From Chara braunii (lineage: Eukaryota; Streptophyta; Charophyceae; Charales; Characeae), in contig BFEA01000498.1 of the NCBI GenBank assembly GCA_003427395.1, positions 757,225 to 797,463 of the forward strand: a stretch of DNA of 40,239 bases. The letters run 5' to 3'. A program made the translations under genes and the position numbers. The notes below the pieces were generated by a model. That model saw only the letters and a program-made list of their open reading frames with translations, was not told where the DNA came from and searched no databases. Positions within the stretch are counted from its first letter, which is position 1. Each line of letters opens with the position of its first letter. This document shows positions 19,680 to 31,670 of the stretch, in pieces.

Positions 19680-20030
19680 GGCAGGGGGATGGGCAACAAG
19701 CAGGATACAGAAGAGTAGGAGAACAATCAGGAGGAGGAGGAGGGGGAGGAGGAGGGGAGAAAGAGAAGCAAGGGGACAAAGCAGAGGGAGAGGATCAGCA
19801 GCAGGGACGTGCAGATGAAGAATGCATGCAGAAGGAAGGTACCAAAACCTTTTGAGTCTCAAGAAAATGACTTGTGGAGCCCGTAACGAAAACTTCATGA
19901 TTACCAAAAAGCTGTCGCAAAGAAGAACACGAATGCGACATGTTTCCATTATTTAACAAGCTGTGGAACAAAAAATGAACTAGGGACAGCACAGTCCCAT
20001 AACTCTTTCTTTCCATCCTCCAGCCCACCG
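19680..20030 (+). repeat. Left direct repeat flanking the Gypsy rearrangement
   Basis: Matches 24940-25280 in the same orientation. Shared blocks include GACAAAGCAGAGGGAGAGGAT, TTTTGAGTCTCAAGA and AACTTCATGATTACC, through GACAGCACAGTCCCATAAC. Its right end abuts the inverted arm of the Gypsy element. It could be an LTR, a pre-existing repeat or a duplicated target segment; the sequence does not decide. Confidence 0.75.
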
Positions 20031-20032
20031 CG

Positions 20033-21270
20033 ATTTCCCTCGTTGATGCGCAATCCGGACCTCCCTCCCGCTGCATTCCCCCCCACCACTTTGCACCCAA
20101 CCCCTATCCCCTCTTCCTCCCCCCCCCTCCCCCCCAGTATCTAGTATTCCTAATTGGCCCTATTACCCCTATCATACTATTTCGATAGCCCACATAGCTA
20201 GGATCGCTTCTCACTCAATTTACTCTTTTTTCCCAAATATAAATTTGAATCTTCATTAATTCATTTTCGAATTTACTTTACTTAATTTGGAATTTGCAGC
20301 ATTTTTTGTACATAGTTTTTTGATATCTCAAACTTTTCACTCCCCTCACTTTCCAATTACAAATGATATTCGACAATTAGTCAAATTTCATGAGTTTTCA
20401 ATCTTTTCGTTTAATTCCTCCTCTTTAGAATTCATCAATTATTAATTTGAAATTAACTCGAGACTACTTCCGACTTAATTTGGAATTTCAACCTTTTTCC
20501 CTTTCTACTGTTAATTCTTTTCGAATATACTCAATTAATCCGCAATTAAATTGAATTAAAAAATTCAAAAGCACTTCTGAATTAATTAATTTGTTTCTAA
20601 ACAAAAATTTGTAATTCAAAAATACCTTAACAGTTAATTATTCTTTTTCGAAAACTTTTCTTGTCAAATGTACTTCTGAACTCTTCAATTATCTTTGAAT
20701 AAATTCAATTAATCCTCGTCGGCATTAATGATTAATCTCTTTATTCAGAATTAGTGATCCTTGATTTATTTTTTGAAATTTTAGCATCTTCCTTTTGTAA
20801 AATTCCTGCAAAATATCTTTTTTTTAATCTCATCAATTATTCTTGAAAATTTCAATTATTCGGAATTAATTCTTTCTTTTTTTTCCCCTTCATTTTTCAA
20901 CAAAACTTTCAAAGTCCTCTTCATTTTCTTCACCCCCCCCCCCCCAGAATGGCACGTCAAATCAAGAACTCTCAGCGTGCCCCTACTACTGCCACTGCAG
21001 CTGCCTCCACCTCATCGCCGCCCGCTTCTCCAGCAACCGCCACCACCCCGGCCGTTTCCTTCGCGATGGCCGAGGAATCTAGCATCAACATGTCCTCCAT
21101 CAACACCCAGTCCGTCGATAGTCTCCGTCGCGAACTTACTGGCCAACAGGCTGCCGACCCAAGAGGCCTCCGCTGACTCTTCCACCCTCTTCTCCCTCAT
21201 GACCACCATGAAGGCCACCCCTCCACTCCCTCCAAACGTCCCTCTCCGACCTTTCCAGCGGATAACCACC
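20033..21270 (+). mobile_element. Inverted 5' arm of the Ty3/Gypsy element
   Basis: Reverse complement of 23731-24932 with moderate divergence. It comprises CCACCACTTTGCACCCAACC, AATTGGCCCTATTACCCCTA, a 700-base AT-rich leader full of AATTAATT, and the gag start at 20949. Homology ends at ATAACCACCAT near 21260, where minus-strand RT sequence begins. Confidence 0.85.
20949..21270 (+). pseudogene. Truncated gag 5' end (plus-strand arm)
   Basis: Starts MARQIKNSQRAPTTATAAAS and continues NTQSVDSLRRELTGQQA, the same N-terminus as the minus-strand gag at 24063 (MPRQTKNSQR..., SVDSLRRELTGQQA). A frame change near 21155 splits it (the second part includes STLFSLM and MKAT), and it is cut off at about 21270 by the inversion junction. 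Only about the first 100 residues of gag are represented. Confidence 0.8.
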
Positions 21271-21770
21271 ATAGAGTTGTCGCTTCATTTCCTTGGCCTC
21301 AGGGACGGAGAGTTGGTATGGTGGCCGACAGGTAGTGTGGCCGGGTTCCAGATCGATGGTGTGAGAGACTCCACGGTCGGGGGGTAGACCGGCAGGCAAG
21401 GACTCGGGAAAGACATCCTTTAACTCCGTGAGCAGGGAAGTGATGTGTGGGTCGGGAGGGGCTTGGTATGGCTTGTCCGTTGGAAGCATGTCCTCGGGAC
21501 GGTTACGATCAATGAGGAGGCAATTGTAGGCATAGTCGGGATATTGGCGGGTCATGCGGAGGAACAAATGAGGGGAGACAGGGGGTGTGGTAGGAGGAGG
21601 AAGAGGGTAAGGGATGTCGAGGGTAGCGTTGGGAGACCTAAGGCGGAAGAATGATGGATGGAACGAGTAGGGCATATAATGGTCAATCCAAGGGGTTCTC
21701 AGGATGATGTCGCACATGAGGTGCATGACATCGAACGAGCTCTGACTGCGAAGAAGACCAACAGTCATGG
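21250..21770 (-). pseudogene. Gypsy pol: protease-RT junction and RT start
   Basis: The minus-strand frame reads ...ILRTPWIDHYMPYSFHPSFF, then LLTELKDVFPESLPAGLPPD, RGVSHTIDLEPGHTTCRPPY and QLSVPEAKEMKRQL. The FPExLPxGLPPxRGxxHxIDLxPG block followed by RPPYxLSxxExxExKRQL is the entry to Ty3/Gypsy reverse transcriptase. RT is cut off about 50 residues in, before any catalytic Asp, at the junction with the inverted gag arm near 21265. RNase H and integrase are absent from the window. Confidence 0.9.
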
Positions 21771-22290
21771 TGATCTCGGGAATAGTGTGATCGACAATGA
21801 CGACTTAGTCCTTGTCCCCAACTCGGGTAGTAATCGAGAGTCGTAGCCGGTAGAAGAGAGACCGACTTTGCAGACACAGGCGTCGGTGATGAAGTTGCCC
21901 CAGAACTTCATCGTAGTTGCGCCAACAGAGACGGAGACAAACCTGAGTTGGAATTGAGCGGTTCCGGCACAAGCAGAGGAGATCATGGTGTTGAGGCGGC
22001 GTTGCTCCAGACCTAGTCTAACAAGCCGATCATGTCGGGCTTGTTCCTCAACAACATAGGAAGAGGGATTAGAAAGAAGAGTGGACGAGCACGTGCCAGT
22101 AGGGAGTTCGACGGACGGAACGGGGGACGTCGTCCGGGGGGGCAACAGGCAAAATGCATTGCGATGCCTGGGGGTCGTCCGGTGGGATATGCGTCACCGG
22201 AGGAGGGGTAGACAGACGGCTCGTCGATGCCAAATGGGCCATCGGTGGAAAGGAAGTTGTCATCGATGGTGGGAACGGCAGACTAATCGT
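21765..22290 (-). pseudogene. Gypsy pol: aspartic protease remnant
   Basis: The minus-strand frame includes VRLGLEQRRLNTMISSACAG and then GATTMKFWGNFITDACVCKV, resembling the (D/C)xGAxxNFI active-site region of Ty3/Gypsy retropepsins that cut the polyprotein. A short insertion (KFWG) disrupts the motif and the catalytic Asp is not evident. A frameshift near 21780 joins it to the RT-side frame. Confidence 0.6.
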
Positions 22291-24063
22291 CGATATCTTG
22301 TGGGGATCACGGCATTTTAGGGGACTGTGTTCATGTCGAGGAGGGACCGGATCTCACGGTGGGGGGGGTTGGGATGCCGCGGACCGGGGTGCCTGTCAAG
22401 TGAAATGGTCGGCGTTGGGGCAGTTTGTTTGCTGGTGTTCCAACTGCCGGCAACAGAAGCAGCCACCAATGGCTTGGAGGTAGGTGCGTTCCTCCGGTGT
22501 GAGTTTCTTGATGCGGGGAGACTGGGTGGATGAGGAAGCTCAAGCAATGCTATTCTTGCGCTCCATCCTCATAAATTGGATGGTGTTGAGTTCCTCTGTG
22601 GTGAGCGAGAGGGATCGAGTGAGTCGGAAAGTGTGTCAAGGTCGGGAGTGGAGAACTTGTCTGAGGAAGTGGTGGAGGTGGTGCCTTTGGAGGTGATGCT
22701 ATGAAAGAAGCAGGGGCAGGAAGGGGCCGATGTGAGTGCGGCCTTGTAAGGGAGGAGGTGGTCGATTTGGAGGGCACGAGCGAGGAGGTCGGCGAGAGTC
22801 ATGGAAGGCTCGTGGCCAAGGGCCGCCGCTAGGTCCTTGCGGCATACCCGCTTGACACGGGAGATGAATGCGGTGTCGCTGATGACGTGGATGGGGATGT
22901 GTTGGCGAAGCGAGCGAACATATTGAACAAAACGATCGTTGGCCCGTTTGGCAGAGCCGACAGAATTGGTCGAGGTAGTCGTCGACTGTTTTCTGTGGAC
23001 GGAAGGTGGAGGTGATCATGGTGGCCCACTCAAGAAAGAAGTGAGGTGGAAGATTGGCATGATGGCAGCTGGACATTTCTGTGTACCACCAGCGAGTGGC
23101 GCCTTCCAGGAGTTTGGTGCCGCCAATCGGGAGCCACTGGATGATGGGAACGTTATGGAGGGAGAAGGCTTGTTGGAGTTTGGTAAGCAAGAGGAAGACG
23201 TCCTCATGGTATTGGTCAGAGAAGGTGGGGATCTCGGCGAGGAATGCTGGAGGGGCCGTAGCGGCGAGGGCATTGAAGTCAAGGGTAGGGGGGGAAGAAG
23301 CGATCCTGGTGAAATCGTTGGTGGAGTGTGGGAATGAGAGCGTTTGGGGGAAGTAGTGGAAGAGCGGCGTACAGAGTTTGTGGTGAGGGAGCGATCTGGG
23401 TATAGGTGGGGAGGGTGGAGGTGATAGTGGAGGACGTCAAGAGAGGTTTTAATTGGGGGGAATGGTCGACATTTGTGTGGGGGGAATGGTCGACATTTGC
23501 GTGACGGCGGGGGTTGTCGTCTTGAGCGAGAGGGGAGGTGGGATGACATTGGTGGAGGTGGTGGTGGATGAAGGCAGGGGTGTGGATGACGTGCTGGCAG
23601 AGAGAGGTGGATGTGGACGAGGAGGTACGTGGTGTAGATGGGTGGGGGAAGGGTGACGGAGCCCGAGGTGGAGGAGGGGGCCAAGGTGGTGACGACCTGG
23701 ATGGTGGAGGCGGCGTACTGTTGTTCCATGGTGGTTATCGGGTCGGAAAGGCCGGAGACGGACGTTTGGAGGAAGTCGAGGGTGGCCTTCATGGTGTTCA
23801 TGAGGGAGAAAAGGGTGGAGGAGTCAGCGGGGGCCTCCTGGGCAGGAGCCTGTTGGCCAGTAAGTTCGCGACGGAGGCTATCGACAGACTGGTTGTTGAT
23901 GGAGTACATGTTGATGCGATTCCTCGGCCATCGCCAAGGAAACGGCCGGGGCGGTGGCGGTTGCTGGAGAAGCGGGCAGTGATGACGTGGAGGCATCTGC
24001 AGTGGCGGTAGCGGCGGCGGCATCAGCAGCGACGCGCTGAGAGTTCTTGGTTTGGCGTGGCAT
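22290..24063 (-). pseudogene. Gypsy gag (capsid and zinc knuckle)
   Basis: ATG at 24061-24063 (MPRQTKNSQRVAADAAAATA). After a frameshift near 23900 the frame reads SVDSLRRELTGQQAPAQEAP and a long Pro/Ser-rich region. A capsid-like block follows at about 22830-23190 (QWLPIGGTKLLEGATRWWYT, then FFLEWATMITSTFRPQKTV), which matches retrotransposon gag (W...L.G.A..WW....F...F). Near 22460-22500 LTPEERTYLQAIGGCFCCRQ continues to LEHQQTNCPNADHF, a complete CX2CX4HX4C knuckle. Frameshifts split it into at least four pieces. Gag would form the particle that packages element RNA. Confidence 0.85.
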
Positions 24064-24932
24064 GCCCGAGGGGGGGATTGAAAGCTTTTATTTACAAAAT
24101 GAAGAGGATTTTGAAAGCTTCATTGAAAAACGAATGGAAAAAAAAAACAATTAACTAATTGAATTTTTCAAGAATAATTGATGAAAAAAAAAAGATATTT
24201 GGCAGGAATTTTACAAACGGAAGATGTTAAAATTTCAACCAAAAGAAAAGCATAATTAATTCCGAACAAAAAAGATTAATGTGGATGTGGATTAATTAAA
24301 TTTATTAAAAAATAATTGACTTAACAAGGAAAATTTTCGAAAAATATTTAATTAAGGTATTTTCATATTACCAACACAATTTCAAAACCGAATTAATTAA
24401 TTTATGAGTATTTTTGAATTAAATTAATCACGGATTAATTAAGTTTATTCGAAAAGAATTAACAGTAGAAATGGAAAGAGATTGAACTTCCAAATTAATT
24501 CAAAAGTAGTTCCGAATTAATTTCGAATTAATAATTGATGACTTCTAAGGAGGAGGAATTAAACGAAAAGATTGAAAATTCACGAGATTTGACTAATTGC
24601 CAAATATCATTTGTAATTGGAAAGTGAGGTGGGTAAAAAGTTTGAGATATCAAAAAAAAAAAAAAAAAAGCAAATTCCAAATTAAGGTAATTAAATTCAG
24701 AAATGAATTGATAAAAATTCAAATTTGTATTTGGGGAAAAAAAAGGTAAATTGAGTGAGAAGCGATCCTAGCTATGTGGGCTATCGAATAGTATGATAGG
24801 GGTAATAGGGCCAATTAGGAATTCTAGATTTTTTTTTTTGGGGGGGGGGGGGGGGATATGGGTTGGGTGCAAAGTGGTGGGGGGGAATGCAGCGGGAGGG
24901 AGGTCGGATTGCACAGCAACCGGGGGGAATCG
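23731..24932 (-). mobile_element. 5' region of the minus-strand Gypsy element (arm partner)
   Basis: Covers the gag start and the AT-rich leader up to the point where the direct repeat begins near 24940. It pairs with 20033-21270. No primer-binding site or LTR border could be fixed; the AT-rich block (24100-24780) may include LTR or leader. Confidence 0.8.
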
Positions 24933-24939
24933 CGGTGGG

Positions 24940-25280
24940 GAGGGGGGGCAACAAGCATGACACAAAAGAGTAGGGGGACAAGCAGGAGTAGGAGGAGGAG
25001 GGGCAGGGGAAAGAGAAGAAAGAGGACAAAGCAGAGGGAGAGGATCGGCAGCACGGAAACGCTCGGATGAAAAATGCATGCAGAAAAAGGATACCAAACT
25101 CTTTTGAGTCTCAAGATAACGACTTGCGAAGCCCGTAACGAAAACTTCATGATTACCAAAAAGCTGCCGCAAAGAAGAACACGAATGCGACATGCTTCAT
25201 TATTCAACAAGCTGTGGAACAAAAAATGAACGAGGGACAGCACAGTCCCATAACTCTTTCTTTCCCTCTCCTCCTGCCTG
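24940..25280 (+). repeat. Right direct repeat flanking the Gypsy rearrangement
   Basis: Same orientation as 19680-20030, so it does not share the inverted symmetry of the Gypsy arms it flanks. Confidence 0.75.
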
Positions 25281-25405
25281 AGAGAGCCTCCAAAAATGAC
25301 GATCAGATCTCTGGCACGGGACGGCCCAGTCCCATAACTCTTTCTTCCTCTCCTCCAGCCCGAGAGAACCTCCAAAAATGGTGATCAATCTCTGGCAATT
25401 TACAC
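25228..25405. repeat. About 83 bp tandem duplication
   Basis: GGGAC(A/G)GC(A/C)CAGTCCCATAAC through GAGAGA(G/A)CCTCCAAAAATG and ATCTCTGGCA occurs twice, from about 25236 and 25319. Confidence 0.85.
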
Positions 25406-25530
25406 AACTCCACACAGGACACAAACAGGCAACAAAATTCCAGACGTTGTCCAAGAGCGCATCCTCCCTGTTCGTCATCTGCTCACAGAGAACCAACACA
25501 CTGGTCCAAATAGAATACAGACAGAGATGA

Positions 25531-25990
25531 GTGAGCGCAACGACATGTCGAGTGTTCCCATCCCCTCATGACACCGTTCATGAGTCACAATCTACTGCAT
25601 CCTCCCCGGCCTTGCAGTGTGGAACGTGGCATAAACGATCAGGAGAGCGCCCTGGAGCGGATTCGGGAGAGCACCCTGGAGCGGATTCGGCAGAGCGCCC
25701 TGGCACAGATTCGGCTGAGTACTCAGGAGGATACCATCCATGCCCCTAGATGAGCCTGAGTCCGAAGTGGTGCCGAAGAATTTATTCCCTCTGCGTGAGG
25801 TTCAAACTGGGTGACACACTATCAGCTGTTCACATCCAACAAACTGAGAGTGTTGGCTTCTTTTCAGAAGAACGTACGGGTCAAACTTGGCTTTCAAGGC
25901 ATCNACAAAACCATCAACAATTTCCAGCATGCCTCATCTCTGCAAATACTGGAACTTGGGCCAGCCCATTGTTCTTCCCTTCTTGAAGAA
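25531..25990 (+). pseudogene. Unassigned decayed coding-like sequence with a 24 bp minisatellite
   Basis: Three tandem 24 bp units at about 25641-25712 (GAGAGCGCCCTGGAGCGGAT and TCGG variants) would encode (E/Q)S(A/T)L(E/A)(R/Q)IR repeats. Downstream, PLDEPESEVVPKNLFPLREV occurs in one frame, before stops. This looks like old retroelement or gene debris, but no family can be named. A single N lies at 25904. Confidence 0.3.
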
Positions 25991-25999
25991 GAGAAGAAG

Positions 26000-26097
26000 A
26001 CAGATAACAAGAAGGAGAGAGAGAGAGAGGAAGAGGGTGGGGAAGTGGACAGGGGAGAGAGAGAGAGAAAGAAGGGGGGAGAGCGAGAGAGCGAGCG

Positions 26098-26160
<63 letters not shown>
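26000..26160. repeat. (GA)n microsatellite
   Basis: Imperfect GA-rich sequence leading into an uninterrupted (GA)n at about 26101-26158. Confidence 0.95.
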
Positions 26161-26229
26161 CCAAGTTGCATTATTGACGAATGGCATCCCGCGGAGTCCG
26201 CAGAATTGGAAGAAATGTCACACATCATG

Positions 26230-26342
26230 AATGAACAGGATGTTGGGGATCGAAGGACCGAATGGTCACCGTTGACCTGCCAACCTCCTGATTGCAACTC
26301 GGCGAATGAACAGGATGTCGGGGATCGAAGGACCGAACGGTC
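26230..26342. repeat. 38 bp direct repeat, 74 bp apart
   Basis: GAATGAACAGGATGT(T/C)GGGG and ATCGAAGGACCGAA(T/C)GGTC occur at about 26230 and 26304. Located downstream of the transporter stop codon, possibly in its 3' UTR or beyond it. Confidence 0.85.
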
Positions 26343-26516
26343 CACTGAAAAACTTCCAAGAACAAAGTTATCAGATGCGAACAGTTGCCCACAACTCTGC
26401 AATTCAAATTGCCCCTTACATCTTCACAGTGATGTTTGTGATGTTGGAGTCATCGTGATCCATCTGATAGTAGCATCTCACCTCCAAGTGGAGAACAGTC
26501 ACTCGACGCTTGGCTG

Positions 26517-26678
26517 CTATACCGTCTTCACTTGTTTCACATACGGGTATCGAGTATGAATCAGTGTGCTGCCAACCACAAGCGGAAGTGATACCCAGAC
26601 GTATGGAGATGGTAAATGACCATCTATCAGAACCTGACCAATCCCGGTCACAATGAGTGCAGACACAATGGCGAAACC
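26517..26678 (-). CDS. Transporter last exon
   Basis: 53 codons plus TAG at 26517-26519, acceptor ACCTTGCAG. Two hydrophobic segments, then [13 protein letters not shown]. One lysine sits at -3 but no -4 or -5 lysine, so it is not a canonical KKXX/KXKXX ER-retrieval tail. Confidence 0.93.
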   Translation of the reverse strand, partial: GFAIVSALIVTGIGQVLIDGHLPSPYVWVSLPLVVGSTLIHTRYPYVKQVKTV

Positions 26679-29600
26679 CTGCAAGGTATGCGCAAGACAC
26701 GAGGAGGACAAGAGCACATGAGAACAGATGACAGGGACGAAGATGTGAACTCCTCATGACACACGTGGAAAAAGATATTTCCAAATCATCTTCAACAAAG
26801 GCATTTAGCAAACGACAGGACAAAAGCCGACAGAGAAGACTCGTAAAACAGACAGTCACTCAACCATACCCTAGAAGAAACAAGTGCAATAAACAACTGT
26901 TTCTATGAAAGGAGAAAACAGACACGCATCCACTTCCTTGCCTTGATTCAACAGGTCTGATAGAAACAGAGGCAACAGACAAAGGTCTGCTTTTTTATTA
27001 ACAAAATATGGGAATGCACTCCTTTTTCACAGTTTTTTTAAAACGGATGAATAGCTCAGATGCAGCTCACCTCAAAAAAGTAGAAAATGAAAAAGGGATG
27101 TCGTTCATCTCAGATGCAACATCAACAGCCCATCATGGTCTCCGCCAAGCTGAGAGGTGTGCAGTGGTCCCTAACAATACTAACCTTACCATATCCATTG
27201 GGATTTGATCTCATGATCTGCTCATCAACATCTAACATGTGTCCCCCTTGTGATGCTGAGTCTCCTATGGTCTTCACCAGAACGGAACGCCAGGTCGTTA
27301 TATCTGCACCGAGACTGGAAGTTGGCCCAAATTTAGCAATAATGACCAGTGTTCTATTCAGGTGAAGACTTCAGTCGCGATGGGAAGAACGGTGAGCAAA
27401 TCTAAGTGGGCGCTACAAGCCTATTTCTTCTCGATGTGATGACCTGAAAAATTGCAAACTGTGAAATCCGCTATTTTCTGAGTATTGCTGCTTGCTCGAC
27501 TGATTTGCTGAGATTTCTGTGTTCTGCTGTGATGTTCTGTGTTTTCTGAGTGCTTGCCGATATGTACCACGTGTGGGACCCGCTTGACTGAGAACTCGTG
27601 AGTGTGTATGACCCGCTGATGATGGCCCATGGGATGCAATGGCCCTTTGGCCTGGTACTAACCTGTGGAAGTTGTAGCCGCAGTGGGTGGCTCAGAGAAA
27701 AAGAGGCCCATGCAGGCCAGGTTCAAGTTGTAGCAGGTAGGTAAGCAGATAGGACGAAAAGGTAGTGCCTTTGTAGGCCGCGGTATCAGCTCTGACGCTC
27801 AGTAGACTTAAGAGTTAGGCTGGAGGGGGAAGGGGGGTACCGATCAGAAAGGGCCTGGAACATGAGACTGCAGAAGCTTATCAGGCTGCAATGCTCCGCC
27901 AAAACAGGGGAAGAGGCCAGGTACCCCCGAAAGTGCCGAGGCGGAGTTTGGCTGCGGTATACATGTAGAGGCAGTGAAGCACTCCGCCTCATTCTCCCAG
28001 TTGCAAGTCGTGAGCCTGCTGGAGGCGCTCACCAGTTGGGTGAGGCGCTGGTTGGAGGAAGGAAACGGAACTCGGCCCCAATTTGGCTATAGTGGAGGTC
28101 ACCAACGCGAAGAATGAAGAAGACATGGCTATGGAGAAGTGAGGAAGGAGGAAGAATAAGGATAAGGCAGAGAAAGGAGGAGGAGGAGAGTGAAGAAGGG
28201 AGCTTACCTCGGCTATGGTGGTCTGCATCTTCATCTTCTTGGTTGGTGCTCCACCGGGAACCCCCCCAGTGGGGTGAATCCCGGGTGATAAGGGAAGGTG
28301 GAATGTGGCATGACAGCCATAGTGGGAGAGGCATAGTAGCCTTAGTTTGTCCTTTGAACATCAGAGCTGGGCTCCAATGGTCCGCCATAACCACCGGCTT
28401 GACCAAGAAGTAGGCGGTGGCGGACTTGGACATTGACTCTGGTCCATTCACTCATTGTTGCTGTTACTATTATCATTTATTATTAATTAATAAGATGTTG
28501 GAAGAGATGTTGGAGGAGGAAGTTGGTCGTGAGATGAGGGAGGAGTGACATTGCTTTTTGGTTTTCTTCTTCTTCTTCTGTTCTTCTTCTTCTTCATCAT
28601 CTTTCGGTCTCCATTCCTCTCCCTCCTTTGTCTATTTCTCCTTTCAATCAATTCATTTCAGTTAGAACTGAATGGAATTGCCTCATTGCTTTTTAGTTGT
28701 GTTCTTCTTCTCCTTCTTCTTCTTCTTCTTCTTCTTCTTCTTCTTCTTCCAGTCTCCATTCCTCTCCCTCCTTTGTCTATTTCTCCTTTAAATCTCTTTC
28801 ATTTCAGTTACAACTGAATGGCATTGTCTTTCTTTGAGTATTGCACTGAGAGATATCCAGGATCATAACATCAAATAAAAAGAGAACGGACTTCTTTCCG
28901 ACAATGCATAAAGTCCTGCTAGATGAGATACAAAGATATTGCATCCAGCAGGGACCACACGTTTCACCTCCCCCACCCATAACCTCCTGTGAGCCCCTTC
29001 GCTCATCAGTTTAACAGGGCTAGCCTCTCACACTTTTCCTGCGTTTGCACAGTACCAACCAGGCTCTTAACCTTCCACACTTTTACAAAGTTCGAACCTA
29101 GTCCCGTTTTTGTGACCAGCACGGTTACCGCACAGCCTCCAATTTTTCAGTTGCATTGTTGGACGGCCGATCTGGAGGTCCGCCGCAAAAGTGAGCAGTT
29201 GTCTCAGAAACAACCACACACACTCCTCTCTGTTGGCAGTGCCACCGTGAGCTCGCATTGCAGGCCAAATTAAGAAAGTGCAGGCAATAAGTGCATACCC
29301 GCATAGTTTCTCTTAATCCTCTGTTCGCCTCTGGCTTGGGTCTGTGTTTCAACAGTTCATTGGGTGTACCATCTGAGCTAGACCATCAAACCCAACTCCA
29401 GTTTTTCACTTTCAATGCATTTACATGGTACAGTCTCTTTGCCAGGGCTTCGGTATGACTGCAATTCATACATCTGAACGGTGCTATGTCCATGTCAACT
29501 GCAGACTTTCACTCTGCATCGTACTTGTGGCGCATTTCATGCGTGCAAGTCCTGCCCATGTGGCACAAGCAAGGCCATAATCCGTGGTTCCCAGAAAACA

Positions 29601-31639
29601 AAACAGGGGCCCAACGTAAACGGCACGGTGCAATTTCTTTTCCCGGGCCTAGAAAATGTTGTCGCACTAACCGGCCTCGAAGGGACAATTCACAACTGCG
29701 CGTGGCGATAAAGTTCATATTGCAGCAACCATGGTTATAGCGGTGCCAACTGCAATCAAGATATTTAGTTGGATCGCAATTCAGAGGAGGTTCCTAAAGG
29801 TCATGCTACATCCACCATTCGACTTCCTTACAATCTCATGATAGCGTCTTCACAAAGGGACACCATAGGGCAGCAATTCAGATGAGCTCCTACAGGCAGG
29901 CCTGACAGATACAACATCCACGGTAAATTACCACCGATACCACGGACATCCAGACCAGGTTCAGATAACTTTGCGCAGTCGTTGGACCAGTTGTCCTGGC
30001 CTCTATCCTCAATACGTGTAGAGTGCTTTAGGAATGCTATTTTTCTTATGCAAGATGTCTGCATCAGAGTGCTTTAGGAATGCAATTTTTTCTTATGCAA
30101 CATGCCTGGTGTGAGGATCAGACTGCAGACAATGTCAGCTCTCGACTTCTCTTTTCGGTTTCCCAATATCAGCTCTGGACCGAGACAAAGGATTTCCTTT
30201 CTTTTTTATGTGGGCCATTTCTCAATTTATGTGTACCGTCCTTGGATGTGCACGGGGCATGCTGATCTTCTATGTATCCTTTTCGAATTCCCAACCAATG
30301 TCCAAAAGGACAAAGCAAGCAAAAGGGATTTAAGTTCCTACCCTCTCTGTGGTCGACGTTGAGCTGTAAGTGTACTATGCAAAACAACAAGATGAAGCAT
30401 AGCTTTTCTTTTCTTTTTCCCCCTTGTGCAGGGGCCATGCTAACATCAAATATTCCCTGTATCGTTCAAAATGTCCACACCTCCGCCCCCCCCCCCAAAA
30501 AATAGCCGACCATACACAACCACTCCTACATGATCCTGGCTTTTCCGGTAGCACCAAGGTTCGGGAGTTGAGGGAGTCTACCTTCTTCACACCCCCGACA
30601 TGCTTGGTGACAACACCCACCATAATACCGCCAAACGCATTAGAAACAACTGGGATCTGCCAACAAGAAAAGATCAAGCATTACGACAACATGCATACCA
30701 TACAATACAAAATCTGAGACACAAGGATCATTCGCACTCTTTCCCTGTGGCATAAAGCACAGATTAGTTTCATAACACAAGCTCTTTCCCTGTGGCATAA
30801 AGCATAGATCAGTTCCATAACACAAGGGAGACCCTGAACTGCGCCGAAGTGGCCACCAAGGATCGGTGTGATAGATCCTTCGTAAGGAGACATGGTGGAA
30901 GTCAGCGCGAACAGAGAACAGCCTAAAGATGTGGAAAGCTGGTGAACAAGCCCAAAAGAGACTAGCGAGATGCCAGTGCAATGAAAAGAGAAACACCAAT
31001 CCTGGCCTCATTAGCAACTCAAAAAACTGACAAGGATATCAGACAGTTTGCGAAGGCTGAAAGGACCAGCAAAGAGGTGCAACAGGACGCAGCATCAACA
31101 GCAAAGAGGGAAATTTTATATTCTGGTGAGGAGCAGGAAGAAAGAAAGCAATGAGCCTTATAGCTCAGGTGGCACACCCATCAATCGTTGAAATACAGAC
31201 CTGAGTTGGAATCCTGATGGACCTAGATGAAAGACAGGAAGAAAGGAAGCAGCAGTGGAGAAGGGGTAAATTTTTCCCATGAACGAAGTAATCAATGCCA
31301 ATGTCTCTGGCCATAACGGAGGCAAGCGTTGAGTGCACAAGTGATGTAAGGGGCAGTGTTTACGACTTTTAAAAATAAAAAAAAATGACTGTTCGCGAAT
31401 AGAAAACTGAAAACTCAAAAATAAAAAAGAATTAAACATTCTCGGACTTGCTATCAGCCAAACTGTGGGCAGCAGCCCAGCAGAGCAAAATATGTTGTTG
31501 CCATCCCCTGTTTCAGTTCGATTGTGTTTTGCTTCTTTCTGTTTTGCACACATATAAACTGTGGGCAGAGAATTGACTCACACCTGCGGCGAGGAGGTAT
31601 ATAAAGAAGCAGGCCTCACAACTCAATCATTCAAAGAAG

Positions 31640-31670
<31 letters not shown>

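Larger units (their letters stand above)
28871..30581. other. Rest of transporter last intron
   Basis: No coding exon found. It includes a SINE-like head at 29320-29390 and a 47 bp tandem repeat at 30020-30104 (AGAGTGCTTTAGGAATGC and TTTTCTTATGCAA twice). Confidence 0.6.
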
